From AB-137-C09 sp964645625 (GTDB lineage: Bacteria > Pseudomonadota > Zetaproteobacteria > Mariprofundales > Mariprofundaceae), in the NCBI GenBank assembly GCA_964645625.1, contig CAZYAI010000007.1:1-64000 (forward strand): a stretch of 64,000 bases of DNA. Reading direction: 5' to 3'. Below, in pieces: positions 14,680 to 24,522 of this stretch. The notes beneath the pieces are model-generated. The model did no database searches. It saw only the letters and a list, made by a program, of their open reading frames with translations, and was not told where the DNA came from. A program made the position numbers and the translations under genes. The number at the start of each line of letters is the position of its first letter. Position 1 is the stretch's first letter.

Positions 14680-15884
14680 GCGTCTGCATCCCGCATATCA
14701 GCCAGATGGCTAATTTTAGGCAGCCCTGTTTGCGTATTCATACACAAACAAATTTCACCACGCAACAAACGCAACAAATCATGCCCCACCAGCTCGTAAC
14801 GCCAATGCATTAAACACTGCAATGCGGGTGGCTCACCTTTGCAGTCACGTCCCCATGAAGCCAAAGCGGATAATTCGCTGCGGCGCACCAAAATAGAACT
14901 TGCCACATCGCAAGACTCAGCCTTCAAACGCACCAAGGTATCCATCAGCTCCATGCGCAAATCAGTACCTGCCGCATGAACCGCAGCACGCTGAACCTTT
15001 GGCCAATGGTCTGACTCACATGCCATACCACGCTGCCACGCTGTAATAAGCTCATCACCAAAACGACGCAACAAACCATGACTTAACCCACGCATACGCT
15101 CCATCACTTCTAAAGAGAGTTGATCGCGACGTGCAATTTCCAACAAGGGTTCATCCTGAACCACACGCCGCCTAGGTAAATTACGCTTACGTGCCTCTTC
15201 CTCTCGCCACGCTGCCAACTCGCGCAACACAGCCAAACTACGACCGCGCAAACGGTTCACCCCTTTCACACGCCAAAAAACCTGGTGAATATCTTCGGTG
15301 TAGTTTTCAACCCGACACAATGCATCTTGCTCTTGCTGCAACCATGCCAAACGCCCACGCGCTTCCAACTGCTCTTGCAGTGATTGATACACAGGCATCA
15401 ACCAAATCACATCATCGGCGGCATAATCCAATTGTTGCGGGCGCAATGGCCGCGCCATCCAATCGCTATAAGATTCTTGCTTGGGCAAACTTTTTTTCAT
15501 CACCCGCTGCACCAAATTAGCAAAACCAATTTGCTGACCATAACCCAACAAAGAAGCAGCCACTTGCGTGTCAAACATCGGCAACGGCAACTGACCACAT
15601 GCCTGCAAAATAATCTCCATATCTTGATGCCCAGCATGGAACACCTTAACGATTGCAGGATCGCACAAAACCGTCCACAAAGGCGACATATCATCAAGTT
15701 CCAACGGGTCAAACAACCAGCAGCGACCACCTGCATAAGCCTGCAACAAGGCAAACTCAGGGCGATAAGTTGTTTCACGATGGAACTCGGTATCTACACA
15801 AATAACATTACAAGCCTGAAGCTGCTGGCAAGCCGTGCGTAGCAGCGATGGTGTATTAACATACACTGTGTGATCATCAGTCAT
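14676..15884 (-). CDS. rnd: Ribonuclease D
   Basis: 402 residues from the ATG at 15884 (MTDDHTVYV), which has GGAGA upstream; the frame is open to 15944. It is a 3'-5' exoribonuclease that trims tRNA 3' ends. The DEDD-type motifs are visible: VDTEFHRETTY (residues ~30-40, Asp and Glu), HAGHQDMEII (Asp) and DYAADDVIWL (Tyr/Asp). An HRDC domain follows (about 210-290, from VNRLRGRSLAVLRELAAWREE). The C-terminal region after ~300 is variable in the family. It overlaps the downstream unknown gene. Confidence 0.92.
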   Translation of the reverse strand: MTDDHTVYVNTPSLLRTACQQLQACNVICVDTEFHRETTYRPEFALLQAYAGGRCWLFDPLELDDMSPLWTVLCDPAIVKVFHAGHQDMEIILQACGQLPLPMFDTQVAASLLGYGQQIGFANLVQRVMKKSLPKQESYSDWMARPLRPQQLDYAADDVIWLMPVYQSLQEQLEARGRLAWLQQEQDALCRVENYTEDIHQVFWRVKGVNRLRGRSLAVLRELAAWREEEARKRNLPRRRVVQDEPLLEIARRDQLSLEVMERMRGLSHGLLRRFGDELITAWQRGMACESDHWPKVQRAAVHAAGTDLRMELMDTLVRLKAESCDVASSILVRRSELSALASWGRDCKGEPPALQCLMHWRYELVGHDLLRLLRGEICLCMNTQTGLPKISHLADMRDADA

Positions 15885-15907
15885 CGTATCACTTTTCTCC
15901 ATAGCAT

Positions 15908-16180
15908 TCAAAGATGCCCATCCAACAAAATAAGTACACACCACGGGACAAAAAACAGCAGCGCATTCAACAACTTAAAAGCACCCATCAAACTATAATG
16001 AACCACCACAAAGGTATCTTCGGGCATCGGAAACCAACGACTATGCAAACGATAAATCACGCCACGCATGGCTGCAAATAACACAAACCACAGCAGTAAC
16101 AGCCCCGTATTGATTAAAAACCCATACAGTAAAAACGTCTGTACCGCTCCCCAGCACTCAGGCAACGGCTTTTTCCTCAA
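15908..16180 (-). CDS. Small integral membrane protein (DUF6868-like)
   Basis: 90 residues with two long helices (about 12-40 and 61-86) joined by a loop HSRWFPMPEDTFVVVHYS. The overall pattern (short basic N-terminus, WFPMPEDTFVVVHY in the loop) agrees with the DUF6868 family as I remember it. The start overlaps the end of clpA (16158-16180) in the same direction. Function unknown. Confidence 0.65.
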   Translation of the reverse strand: MRKKPLPECWGAVQTFLLYGFLINTGLLLLWFVLFAAMRGVIYRLHSRWFPMPEDTFVVVHYSLMGAFKLLNALLFFVPWCVLILLDGHL

Positions 16181-18422
16181 AACTCAAGGTCAAGCCCTCA
16201 TCTGCCACATCAACATGAGCACAACCACCTTTTTGCAAAACACCAAATAAAATCGCATCTGCCAAAGGTTTTTTGATCTCGTGCTGAATCAACCGTGCCA
16301 TCGGTCGCGCTCCCATCAAAGGATCATAACCATGTTCAGACAACCAAGTGCGCGCTGCTGCCGAAACATCCAGCTCGACTTTTTTCTCCAACAACTGCGA
16401 CTCCAGCTCCGCCAAGAACTTATTAACCACGTGAGCAATCGTCGCCTCAGCCAATGGCAAGAAGGGAATGGTAGCATCCAAACGGTTGCGAAATTCTGGC
16501 GTAAACAGACGTTTCACCGCCTCTTGGTCTGCCCCTTGGTGACTTTGCTGCGTAAAGCCATAGCTATTACGTTGCAGCTCAAACGCACCTGCATTACTGG
16601 TCATAATAATAATAACATGCTGAAAGTTAGCGACACGCCCGTTATTATCGGTTAATGAACCGTGATCCATCACCTGCAATAAAATATTAAAAATATCAGG
16701 ATGCGCTTTTTCAATCTCATCAAGCAACAACACCGCATGCGGCGACTGCGCAATGGCATCGGTCAACAAACCACCTTGCTCAAAACCCACATAACCGGGT
16801 GGTGAACCAATCAAGCGTGAAACCGCATGGGACTCCATATATTCCGACATATCAAAATGAATCAACTCAATACCAGAAACCCGAGCCAATTGACGCGCCA
16901 CTTCCGTCTTACCCACCCCTGTCGGGCCAGTGAACAAAAAGCTACCAATCGGCTTATTGGGGTGCGACAAACCTGCGCGGGACAATTTGATACAGGATGA
17001 TAGCTGATCAATCGCCGCATCCTGACCGAACACAGATAATTTTAGATCACGCTCCAAAGACTCCAAAACCTGACGATCTGATTCCGTCACTTGACGCACT
17101 GGCACACGGGCAATCGCTGCCACGCTATCTTCAATATCCCGCAAATTCAGGTTCTTACGCCGCTTCGACCGCAGCCGCATGGCCGCTCCCGCTTCATCCA
17201 GCACATCAATCGCCGAATCTGGCAAACAACGACCATGAATATAACGTTTACTCAATTGCACCGCTGGCGCAACAATCGAATTCGGATAATTCACCTCATG
17301 GTGTTTACCTAAAACATCGAGCAAGCCATACAAAATCTTAGTTGCTTCTTCTTCCGTAGGCTCCACCACATCGACCTTTTGAAAGCGTCGTGACAATGCC
17401 GACTCCTTCTCAAACGACTTACGGTACTCTTGGTAAGTTGTTGCACCAATGCAGCGCAATTCACCGTTACTCAGCGCGGGCTTGAGCAAATTGGAAGCAT
17501 CCATCGAACCACCAGAAACCGCACCTGCACCAATCATTGTATGAATCTCATCAACAAACAAAATGATATTAGGATCTTCTTGAATCACTTTAAGCACTGC
17601 TTTGAGACGCTCCTCAAAATCACCACGGTATTTGGTCCCCGCCAACAAAACACCCAGATCTAGCGCATACAAGCGTGCCGCCAACAAAGGCTCTGGCACA
17701 TTGCCATCCACCACGCGTTGTGCCAAACCTTCGGCAATGGCAGTTTTTCCTACACCAGCTTCACCGACCAACAACGGGTTGTTTTTACGCCTGCGGCACA
17801 GAATATGCATGCACCGCTGCAACTCCTCTGTTCGCCCAATAAGCGGATCTAAACGACCATCCCGCGCCCGCTGGTTCAAATCAATACAGTATTTTTTCAA
17901 GGGAGAAACAGCTTTTTGCTCACGTCGCGCAGGATCCACATGGGATTCATCCGATTCACGTTCCACATCAACGCCAGTAGAAATACCAGGCTGCCCCAAG
18001 CGATGCGCCATCGTCGTCACCACATCCATACGCGAAACCCCGACTTGATGGAGGAAATAGACAGCGTGTGAATCCTTCTCCGAGAAAATAGCAACCAACA
18101 CGTGCGCGCCGCTCACCTCCTCTCGCCCTGAAGCCTGCACATGCATCACCGCTCGTTGAATCACCCGCTGCAAGCCAACACTGGCGGTGGTTTCACCATC
18201 TTTTTCTTCGGGTAAAATATGCGCATGCTCCAGCAAAAATGCTTGCAAAGCGTTGCGCAAGGGTTCTTGATCGACTTCTAAAACGCCCAACACCTGCTGC
18301 ACATGAAGGTTATCCAACAAGCCCAGCAATAGATGCTCAATCGTCACAAACTCATCGCGCTGCTCATGTGCCTTGCGAAACACATCGTTCAACGTTTGCT
18401 CTAGATCTTCGTTTAAAATTCC
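16158..18422 (-). CDS. clpA: ATP-dependent Clp protease ATPase subunit ClpA
   Basis: 754 residues from the ATG at 18422, preceded closely by GAGGTG. Order: Clp N-domain (about 1-145), AAA+ module 1 (Walker A GEAGVGKTAIAEGLA, Walker B IILFVDEIHTMIGAG) and AAA+ module 2 (Walker A GPTGVGKTEVARQLA, Walker B VLLLDEIEKAHPDIFN, sensor AEFRNRLD-like PEFRNRLDATI). The absence of a ClpB middle coiled coil and the upstream clpS identify ClpA. It unfolds substrates for ClpP; clpP is not in the window. The IGL-type loop that docks ClpP was not located. Confidence 0.95.
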   Translation of the reverse strand, partial: GILNEDLEQTLNDVFRKAHEQRDEFVTIEHLLLGLLDNLHVQQVLGVLEVDQEPLRNALQAFLLEHAHILPEEKDGETTASVGLQRVIQRAVMHVQASGREEVSGAHVLVAIFSEKDSHAVYFLHQVGVSRMDVVTTMAHRLGQPGISTGVDVERESDESHVDPARREQKAVSPLKKYCIDLNQRARDGRLDPLIGRTEELQRCMHILCRRRKNNPLLVGEAGVGKTAIAEGLAQRVVDGNVPEPLLAARLYALDLGVLLAGTKYRGDFEERLKAVLKVIQEDPNIILFVDEIHTMIGAGAVSGGSMDASNLLKPALSNGELRCIGATTYQEYRKSFEKESALSRRFQKVDVVEPTEEEATKILYGLLDVLGKHHEVNYPNSIVAPAVQLSKRYIHGRCLPDSAIDVLDEAGAAMRLRSKRRKNLNLRDIEDSVAAIARVPVRQVTESDRQVLESLERDLKLSVFGQDAAIDQLSSCIKLSRAGLSHPNKPIGSFLFTGPTGVGKTEVARQLARVSGIELIHFDMSEYMESHAVSRLIGSPPGYVGFEQGGLLTDAIAQSPHAVLLLDEIEKAHPDIFNILLQVMDHGSLTDNNGRVANFQHVIIIMTSNAGAFELQRNSYGFTQQSHQGADQEAVKRLFTPEFRNRLDATIPFLPLAEATIAHVVNKFLAELESQLLEKKVELDVSAAARTWLSEHGYDPLMGARPMARLIQHEIKKPLADAILFGVLQKGGCAHVDVADEGLTLSFEEKAVA

Positions 18423-18433
18423 CATCTTACACC

Positions 18434-18745
18434 TCAATCATCATGACGCTCATATTGACAACACAGTGGGTGACCATGTTTGCGGCAATGCGTCTCGACC
18501 TGCATCACCTTACTTTCAGCAATATCTTTGGGGTATATACCACAAATAGCAGAACCCTTATGATGAATATCCATCATCAAACGGTTTGCCACCTCCTCGG
18601 AGTGATGAAAAAACTCCATCAACAACTGGACGACAAAGTCCATGGGGGTATAATCGTCGTTGAGCATAATAACCCTGAACATGGGCGGCTTTTTTAACGC
18701 AGGCTTTTCTGTTTGCCTTACGGTGTGTACTACGAATGAAGACAT
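18434..18745 (-). CDS. clpS: ClpS adaptor protein
   Basis: 103 residues from MSSFVVHT. The N-degron binding core is evident: MLNDDYTPMDFVVQLL (Asn-Asp pair recognising the substrate amino terminus), HHSEEVANRLMMDIHHKG and CGIYPKDIAESKV. It hands N-end-rule substrates to ClpA and sits 11 bp upstream of clpA in the usual clpS-clpA pair. It is divergent from the CbbY-like gene. Confidence 0.95.
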   Translation of the reverse strand: MSSFVVHTVRQTEKPALKKPPMFRVIMLNDDYTPMDFVVQLLMEFFHHSEEVANRLMMDIHHKGSAICGIYPKDIAESKVMQVETHCRKHGHPLCCQYERHDD

Positions 18746-18812
18746 AAGACGCACTTTAGCAATGCAATCGAAAAGTGCGAGTAATTCACCGCACAGTCAC
18801 TGGAGAAAAAGT

Positions 18813-19559
18813 ATGACAACACTTAAAACCATCCTATGGGATGTGGACGGAACACTGGCTGATACAGAGCGTGATGGTCATCGCGTTGCCTTTAATATGG
18901 CATTTGAAGAAGCAGGCTTAGCACGCTGCTGGGACGAAGCCTGCTACGGCGGCCTACTCAAGGTAACTGGTGGCAAAGAACGTATCCGCTTCGACATCGA
19001 AGGTGGTGGCATGCCAGCCCTGAGCGATGCCGACATTGCCGCTTTACATGCACGAAAAACCGAATGTTACCAAGCTTTGATTGCCGAAGGTCGCATCCCT
19101 TTGCGTCCAGGTGTGCGTCGCCTGCTGGAAGAAGCACATGCTGCGGGCATCACCCAAGGTGTAGCTACCACCACCACCCCCGCCGCTTTAGATGCACTGA
19201 TTGAACACAGTTTAGGCAAAGAGTGGTTTGATATTTTTGCCGTATTAGCAGCAGGTGACATCGTCCCAGCAAAAAAACCAGCACCCGATATTTACACCTA
19301 TGCCATGGCACAGCTCGGGGTTGATGCAGCATCCACCTTGGCCATGGAAGACTCCGAGAATGGGGCATTATCAGCACATGCCGCAGGCGTTCGCTGCTTA
19401 GTCACTGTAAATGACTATACGGAAGCGCAAAACTTTGAATGCGCCGACCTTGTGGTATCCGAGCTGGGCGATAGCAATGCCATTCGCGTACTGCGCAACC
19501 CTCATCAACTGCAAGACCTATCACAGGTTCGTTTGAGCCATTTGCAGCAACTGTTTTGA
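18813..19559 (+). CDS. HAD phosphatase, CbbY type
   Basis: 248 residues from the ATG at 18813 with GGAG upstream. It has HAD motif I (LWDVDGTLADTE), the cap segment DGHRVAFNMAFEEAGL and GGKERIRFD typical of CbbY, motif II (GVATTTTP), Lys in AKKPAPDIY and motif IV (MEDSENGALSA). CbbY removes xylulose 1,5-bisphosphate, a Rubisco inhibitor, in carbon-fixing bacteria. The match to the CbbY signature is good and suggests an autotroph, but no cbb genes are in this window. Its stop overlaps the possible TTG start of the next gene. Confidence 0.8.
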   Translation: MTTLKTILWDVDGTLADTERDGHRVAFNMAFEEAGLARCWDEACYGGLLKVTGGKERIRFDIEGGGMPALSDADIAALHARKTECYQALIAEGRIPLRPGVRRLLEEAHAAGITQGVATTTTPAALDALIEHSLGKEWFDIFAVLAAGDIVPAKKPAPDIYTYAMAQLGVDAASTLAMEDSENGALSAHAAGVRCLVTVNDYTEAQNFECADLVVSELGDSNAIRVLRNPHQLQDLSQVRLSHLQQLF

Positions 19560-20833
19560 TACCATCCAGCCACCGCGTCATGCAACGCCTGCGCTTGCTT
19601 GCCAGCATTGGCGCGGAGGCTGATGGCGGCATCACCCGCTTAGCATTCACCCGCGAAGACCAACAAGCCCGCGCTTTGGTGCAAACATGGATGGAAGAAG
19701 CAGGCTTGCAGGTTCACAGTGACAGTGTCGGCAATCTTTGTGGGCGCACCACCACACCCCATGAACAAGAAGCCGTGGTGATGAGCGGCTCACATATTGA
19801 CACCGTCCGTCATGCAGGATATTTAGATGGGACACTGGGCGTATTGGCTGCCATTGAAGTCGCCCACGTCATGCATCACAGCCAACACGCATGGCTGCGA
19901 CCACTGGAGGTGGTGGCGTTTGCCATGGAAGAATCATCACGCTTCCAGAGCTACGCCTTCGGCAGCAAGGCCATGGCTGGCATACAGCACGACAACAGCC
20001 AACTCAGCCGATGCGATGACAAGGGTATAACCTTGGCTGCTGCATTATGCGATTTTCATCATCGCGGTAACGAGCATCCAACACAGCAACGACAACATGC
20101 TCAACAATACATACGAGCAGCCGCTCGCCCAGCAGACAGCATCCACGCCTTTGTCGAGCTGCATATCGAACAAGGCCCAGTACTTGCAGCAGAGGGATTG
20201 GGGATTGGATTGGTAACAGCAATTGCTGCTCCGATAAGACGGAACATCCACATTCACGGCATGCAAAACCATTCAGGCACCACACCGATGCACCTACGCC
20301 GCGATGCGCTTACAGCAGCAGCCGAGATTATTTTGGCGGTTGAGTCGTTATGTGCCAGTAGCAAAGATGTACGCGGCACTGTTGCCACCATCAACAACCA
20401 GCCCAACATCATCAACGCCATCCCTGGCTTAGTACAACTCGGCATTGACCTGCGCAGTGGTAACAGCAGCGAGCGTGAGCGCGTCCATCAGGCACTTGCG
20501 CGACGCATCAAACGCATTGCCAAACAACGCCAAATACACATCACACAACAGATTATCGGCCAAGATGAACCTGCAACGATGTCAGCATCACTACTCAACA
20601 CGATGGAAGAATTGGCAAAACAGGCGAACATTGCTCACTGTCGCCTTGCCAGTGGTGCTGGTCATGATGCTGCCAGCATCTCACGCATCGCAAAGCATTG
20701 CGGCATGATCTTCGTCGCCAGCAACGATGGCATCAGTCATCATCCCAAAGAATCCAGCAAGGAAGATGACATCAGCCAAGGCATTCAACTGCTACACGCC
20801 ACCCTCAGCGCGTTACGATCAAATCAACATTAA
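19556..20833 (+). CDS. M20-family Zn hydrolase (allantoate amidohydrolase / N-carbamoylase type)
   Basis: 425 residues if the TTG at 19556 is used; ATG at 19580 gives 417. The dinuclear zinc ligands are visible in order: GSHIDTVRHAGYLDGTLG (His, Asp), MEESSRF (Glu), VELHIEQGPVL (His) and SHHPKESS near the end (His). The dimerisation lid region (HIHGMQNHSGTTPMHLRRDA) is typical of the amidase/hydantoinase/carbamoylase subgroup. Substrate cannot be told: allantoate, N-carbamoyl amino acids and ureidoglycine-type compounds are all possible. No other ureide genes are nearby. It overlaps the CbbY-like gene by four bases. Confidence 0.85.
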   Translation: MIPSSHRVMQRLRLLASIGAEADGGITRLAFTREDQQARALVQTWMEEAGLQVHSDSVGNLCGRTTTPHEQEAVVMSGSHIDTVRHAGYLDGTLGVLAAIEVAHVMHHSQHAWLRPLEVVAFAMEESSRFQSYAFGSKAMAGIQHDNSQLSRCDDKGITLAAALCDFHHRGNEHPTQQRQHAQQYIRAAARPADSIHAFVELHIEQGPVLAAEGLGIGLVTAIAAPIRRNIHIHGMQNHSGTTPMHLRRDALTAAAEIILAVESLCASSKDVRGTVATINNQPNIINAIPGLVQLGIDLRSGNSSERERVHQALARRIKRIAKQRQIHITQQIIGQDEPATMSASLLNTMEELAKQANIAHCRLASGAGHDAASISRIAKHCGMIFVASNDGISHHPKESSKEDDISQGIQLLHATLSALRSNQH

Positions 20834-20885
20834 CGACCAAACAGAGATAAGTGAGCTTTGTTTCACATCAAACAAAAGGCGGCGA

Positions 20886-21611
20886 TTACAAAAAGTCTTT
20901 TGCTTGGTCGAACCAATCGCCTTTGGGGTAGTTATGACGAAGCAGTATGGCTATTTCCCGAGCGTTCGTCTTCATATCCAAGGCGGCATAACTGGCTGCC
21001 AAATAATACAACGATTCTTCAATCGCAGGGCTACGCTGGTATTCATCAAGCACCACTTGGAAGCGATTCACCGCTGCTACATAACGTCGCTGCTGGAAGT
21101 AAAAACGCCCTACAGCCACCTCATGCTCAGCCAAAGTATTCCGCAACTTTTGCAAACGTGGTTTCGATTCTTTGGCATACGATGAATCAGGAAACGCTTT
21201 AATCAACGCCTCAAACTCAGCCATTGCCTTAAGCGTCGGTGCCTGTTCACGGTCAGAACGTGCGCGTTTTTTATAATAAGACATCGCCATCATGTATTGC
21301 ACATAGGCAAGGTTCGCATTACGTGGGTGACGTTTTTTAAAGCGTTCCGCCAAAATTTGCGTTAGCTCCAAACGACCACCTTTGTACGTGGCATAAATAC
21401 GCAAGATCTCGGCACTGGTAGCATAATCACTGTAAGGATACTTAACGATAAAACGTTCTAAAAAAACATCCGCTTCATCATAACCACCATCATCCACCAT
21501 CGCCTTTGCCGTTTCATAGTCTGCTTTGGCTGACTGATGAGGGCTCAGCGGGGCTTTTGCACACGCGGTAACAAGCAACAAAACAATAACACTGATAAAT
21601 AATCGATTCAT
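20886..21611 (-). CDS. bamD: Outer membrane assembly lipoprotein BamD
   Basis: 241 residues from MNRLFISV. A lipoprotein signal ends at LLVTACAK. The TPR-containing YfiO/BamD body follows, with SPHQSAKADYETAKAMVDDGGYDEADVFLERFIVKYPYSDYA, YVQYMMAMSYY and an F-type motif AVGRFYFQQRRYVAAVNRFQVVLDEY. It is part of the BAM complex that inserts beta-barrel proteins. Normal length (E. coli 245). It is monocistronic and divergent from the uracil-DNA glycosylase gene. Confidence 0.93.
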   Translation of the reverse strand: MNRLFISVIVLLLVTACAKAPLSPHQSAKADYETAKAMVDDGGYDEADVFLERFIVKYPYSDYATSAEILRIYATYKGGRLELTQILAERFKKRHPRNANLAYVQYMMAMSYYKKRARSDREQAPTLKAMAEFEALIKAFPDSSYAKESKPRLQKLRNTLAEHEVAVGRFYFQQRRYVAAVNRFQVVLDEYQRSPAIEESLYYLAASYAALDMKTNAREIAILLRHNYPKGDWFDQAKDFL

Positions 21612-21734
21612 GCGCCGCACTATAAAAGAAGAATAAGACTACGACCAGCAACGAGCATCACTTTAGCATAATTTTCTACCAAGCTGTGCGCTGCGTCGCT
21701 TTACCACAAACCTAAAATCCGCAAGAGTTGAGCA

Positions 21735-22367
21735 ATGCCGAACTTTGACCCCCATTGTCAACAATGCCCTCGCTTAGCCACCTTCCTCGACACATTGCGT
21801 CCTAAGCATCCAGACTATTTTTGCGCCCCCGTCCCTGCCTTTGGTGATGCACAACCGCACTTGCTGATTGTTGGACTCGCCCCTGGTATGCACGGAGCCA
21901 ACCGCACAGGTCGCCCGTTCACAGGGGATTATGCAGGGGTATTATTATACCAAACATTGTTTGACCTCGGGCTTTCATCAGCTGCAACATCGGAACACAG
22001 TGGTGATGGTTTGCAACTACACGGTGTACGTATCACCAACGCCGTTAAATGCTTGCCGCCACAAAACAAACCCAGCACTACCGAAGTCATCCAGTGCCAA
22101 CCTTATTTACAGCAAGAGATAGAAACATTACCAAAACATTGCAGCGTCCTAGCCTTGGGTAAAATCGCCCATGATGCCGTCCTGCGCAGTTACGGAACAC
22201 CGCTGTCACATCATCCATTCAGCCATGGCGCAAGTCACACCATGGGCGACCAGCGCGTATTATTCGACTCCTATCATTGTTCGCGCTACAACACCCAAAC
22301 ACGACGATTAAGCCCTGAGATGTTTCGCGAGGTCATGCAGCGTGCGGCAACAGCGAGCAAGCAGTGA
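21735..22367 (+). CDS. Family 5 uracil-DNA glycosylase (UDGb type)
   Basis: 210 residues. Motif 1 is GLAPGMHGANRTGRPFTGDYAG, characteristic of family 5 with no Asp/Asn general base of the usual kind. A Cys cluster for the Fe-S centre is visible (CQQCP near residue 9, NAVKCLPP, and QCQPY). Motif 2 is FDSYHCSRYNTQT. It removes uracil, and in studied members hypoxanthine, from DNA. It overlaps the next gene by TGATG, so the two are coupled. Confidence 0.87.
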   Translation: MPNFDPHCQQCPRLATFLDTLRPKHPDYFCAPVPAFGDAQPHLLIVGLAPGMHGANRTGRPFTGDYAGVLLYQTLFDLGLSSAATSEHSGDGLQLHGVRITNAVKCLPPQNKPSTTEVIQCQPYLQQEIETLPKHCSVLALGKIAHDAVLRSYGTPLSHHPFSHGASHTMGDQRVLFDSYHCSRYNTQTRRLSPEMFREVMQRAATASKQ

Positions 22368-23017
22368 TGCCGTTCGATCTTGCCATCGTCGACCTCGACA
22401 ACACTTTATACCGCGCCGATTGCGGTGTCTTCCAACGCATGGATCTACGTATCAATGAATACATCCAGCGCGTTATAGGGCTTGACCATAAGCAAGCGGA
22501 TGCCATGCGCATCGAGTATTGGCAGCGTTACGGCACAACCCTGCGCGGGCTCATGTTGCATCACGCTGTCGATGCAGAAGATTTTTTACACCACGCACAC
22601 GATGTTCAAGCGCATGAACTCTTATCCGCTGATGATGCTTTAGCGCGCACCCTAAGCCACTTGCCTGGGCGTAAAATCATCCACACCAATGGTACCATTG
22701 AACATGCCGAAACAATCTTGGCATGCCTCAACATCCGCGACCACTTCAGCACTATTTATGATATTCGCTTCAATGACTACACACCAAAACCCTGTAGTCA
22801 CACCCTTGCCATGTTACTACAACAGGAACTTGCCGAGCCAGCCCGCACCATGGTCATTGACGACATGAGCAACAACCTGCACATAGCACAGCAACTGGGC
22901 TTACAAACCTGCCTGATTCACCCAGAAGCATACAAGCAGACAGCACCTTGGACTATATGCGCGCCTCATTTTCATGCCCTCATTGACATCATTTCACCAC
23001 CGCAGGAGTTACCATGA
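22367..23017 (+). CDS. HAD-superfamily pyrimidine 5'-nucleotidase-like hydrolase
   Basis: 216 residues. Motif I DLDNTLYRADCGVFQRMDLRINEYI and the cap segment YWQRYGTTLRGLM agree with the SDT1/PHM8-like pyrimidine 5'-nucleotidase subfamily. Motif II is IIHTNGTIEHAE, the Lys is in YTPKPCSH and motif IV is MVIDDMSNNLHIA. It probably dephosphorylates a nucleotide or small phosphate ester. Overlaps on both sides (TGATG with the glycosylase, ATGA with DUF2145) place it in a tight operon. Confidence 0.82.
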   Translation: MPFDLAIVDLDNTLYRADCGVFQRMDLRINEYIQRVIGLDHKQADAMRIEYWQRYGTTLRGLMLHHAVDAEDFLHHAHDVQAHELLSADDALARTLSHLPGRKIIHTNGTIEHAETILACLNIRDHFSTIYDIRFNDYTPKPCSHTLAMLLQQELAEPARTMVIDDMSNNLHIAQQLGLQTCLIHPEAYKQTAPWTICAPHFHALIDIISPPQELP

Positions 23018-23811
23018 CTATCACCCGCGCCCTATTTTTTTGCCTATTGTTGGGCATTGTTGCTACATCTGCCTTAGCTGGCAGCAGACCCAGCTTACAA
23101 CACGAGGAAGCGCATTACAGCTCACAACAAATCATGCAGTTTGCCAAACAAGTAGAGCGCGAAATGGCGCAGCGTGGCGCACGTGTTGCCATTGTTGGTC
23201 GCGTTGGCATGGAACCTGAACAATTACCACCAGGAATTCGCTTCACCCATGTAGGGTTTGCCGTTTATTCACGCATCACCACCAAAGATGGTACAAACAT
23301 CCCTGGCTATGCCATGTATAATCTTTACCAAGACCCAAAGAAGCCAAGCCAAAGCAGTTTGGAGCAAGATTATCCACCCGATTTTTTTTCGCCTTCGGTT
23401 CAACTGAAAGCAGGCATCATCATCCCCAACACAGCATTGCAACGCCGTTTACTGTCACTTATCACTCAACCAAACGTCACAGCGGCATTGCATAACCCGC
23501 ATTACTCCGTGATTTCTAACCCTTGGGATGACCGCTTCCAAAACTGTACTGAATATGTATTGCGCTTAACCATGGCGGCGATTTACAACACCACCGATCC
23601 GCAACAAATACAAAGCAACATCCGCCATTACTTCACACCACAACCATTGGCGTTAAGTAAGGTTGAATTATGGCTAGGTTCACTACTGGCTGCCGATGTA
23701 TTCTTACAAGACCAAGGTGAACGCGCTCAAACCACGACCTTCACCAGCCTTGCAAACTTCATGCAACAACATCAACTTGCTGACGCGGTATTCACAGTCG
23801 AACAACCATGA
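23014..23811 (+). CDS. DUF2145 exported protein
   Basis: 265 residues with a signal peptide (1-22, ...IVATSALAGSRP). The body matches DUF2145 as I know it: VEREMAQRGARVAIVGRVGM, GIRFTHVGFAVYS, YAMYNLYQ, SNPWDDRFQNCTEYVL and FTPQPL. The Cys of FQNCTEYVL and conserved His of THVGF recall papain/NlpC-like catalytic pairs, but that is speculation. It is between a HAD hydrolase and a lytic transglycosylase with overlapping ends, so a periplasmic cell-wall role is plausible. Confidence 0.78.
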   Translation: MTITRALFFCLLLGIVATSALAGSRPSLQHEEAHYSSQQIMQFAKQVEREMAQRGARVAIVGRVGMEPEQLPPGIRFTHVGFAVYSRITTKDGTNIPGYAMYNLYQDPKKPSQSSLEQDYPPDFFSPSVQLKAGIIIPNTALQRRLLSLITQPNVTAALHNPHYSVISNPWDDRFQNCTEYVLRLTMAAIYNTTDPQQIQSNIRHYFTPQPLALSKVELWLGSLLAADVFLQDQGERAQTTTFTSLANFMQQHQLADAVFTVEQP

Positions 23812-24410
23812 AGAAGATCATCATATCATGCTACTTCTTACTGCTCTACAGCAGCCCCGCTACAGCAGAGATCTATAAATACATCGACCCCCAAGGACGC
23901 ATTTACTATACCGACCAAAAGAAGGATACCTCGTACCACCTGCTTGCCAAACTTCATTTTGAGAATGATCGCGTCAAACATCGACCAAGTTATGGCATGG
24001 CACAATTGCGTGCCAATAGAAAAAAATTCTCGCCACTCATTACCGCTGCTGCCGCGCGTTACAACTTAGAGGAAGCACTCATACACGCTGTTATTTACGT
24101 CGAATCATCCTATGACCCACTTGCCAAATCGACCTCTGACTGCATTGGCTTGATGCAACTCAAGCCATCCACTGCCCGTCGCTATGGCGTTGATGACGCT
24201 TGGCCGCCGAAAGATAACATCCGCGCTGGCTCGCTATACCTCAGCGACCTCATCCACCTGTTTGATGGCGACCTTCGTCTGGCATTAGCAGGCTATAATG
24301 CAGGAGAAAATGCCGTACTGCGCAACAATCGCCAAATCCCCAATTACCCAGAAACACGTCGCTACGTAAAAAAAGTCATGTCACACTACCAAAAGATTAA
24401 ACGTAACTGA
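23808..24410 (+). CDS. Lytic murein transglycosylase with DUF4124 N-terminus
   Basis: 200 residues. A signal peptide (1-20) precedes a short DUF4124-like segment (EIYKYIDPQGRIYYTD) and an SLT domain (about 75-195). The catalytic Glu is in IHAVIYVESSYDPLAKS; other motifs are CIGLMQLKPSTARRYGV and LALAGYNAGENAV. It cleaves peptidoglycan glycan strands in the periplasm. Overlap with DUF2145 (ATGA) implies coupling. Confidence 0.9.
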   Translation: MKKIIISCYFLLLYSSPATAEIYKYIDPQGRIYYTDQKKDTSYHLLAKLHFENDRVKHRPSYGMAQLRANRKKFSPLITAAAARYNLEEALIHAVIYVESSYDPLAKSTSDCIGLMQLKPSTARRYGVDDAWPPKDNIRAGSLYLSDLIHLFDGDLRLALAGYNAGENAVLRNNRQIPNYPETRRYVKKVMSHYQKIKRN

Positions 24411-24522
24411 CGCAAAACTGGACATCGACATCGCTTTGGTGTTCAATTCACGGCACTTTTTTGTCTTTGGTCACCAGTCTTTGTGCGGCTGTTTGTAAAA
24501 GACTTAAATATAGGGAGGACTC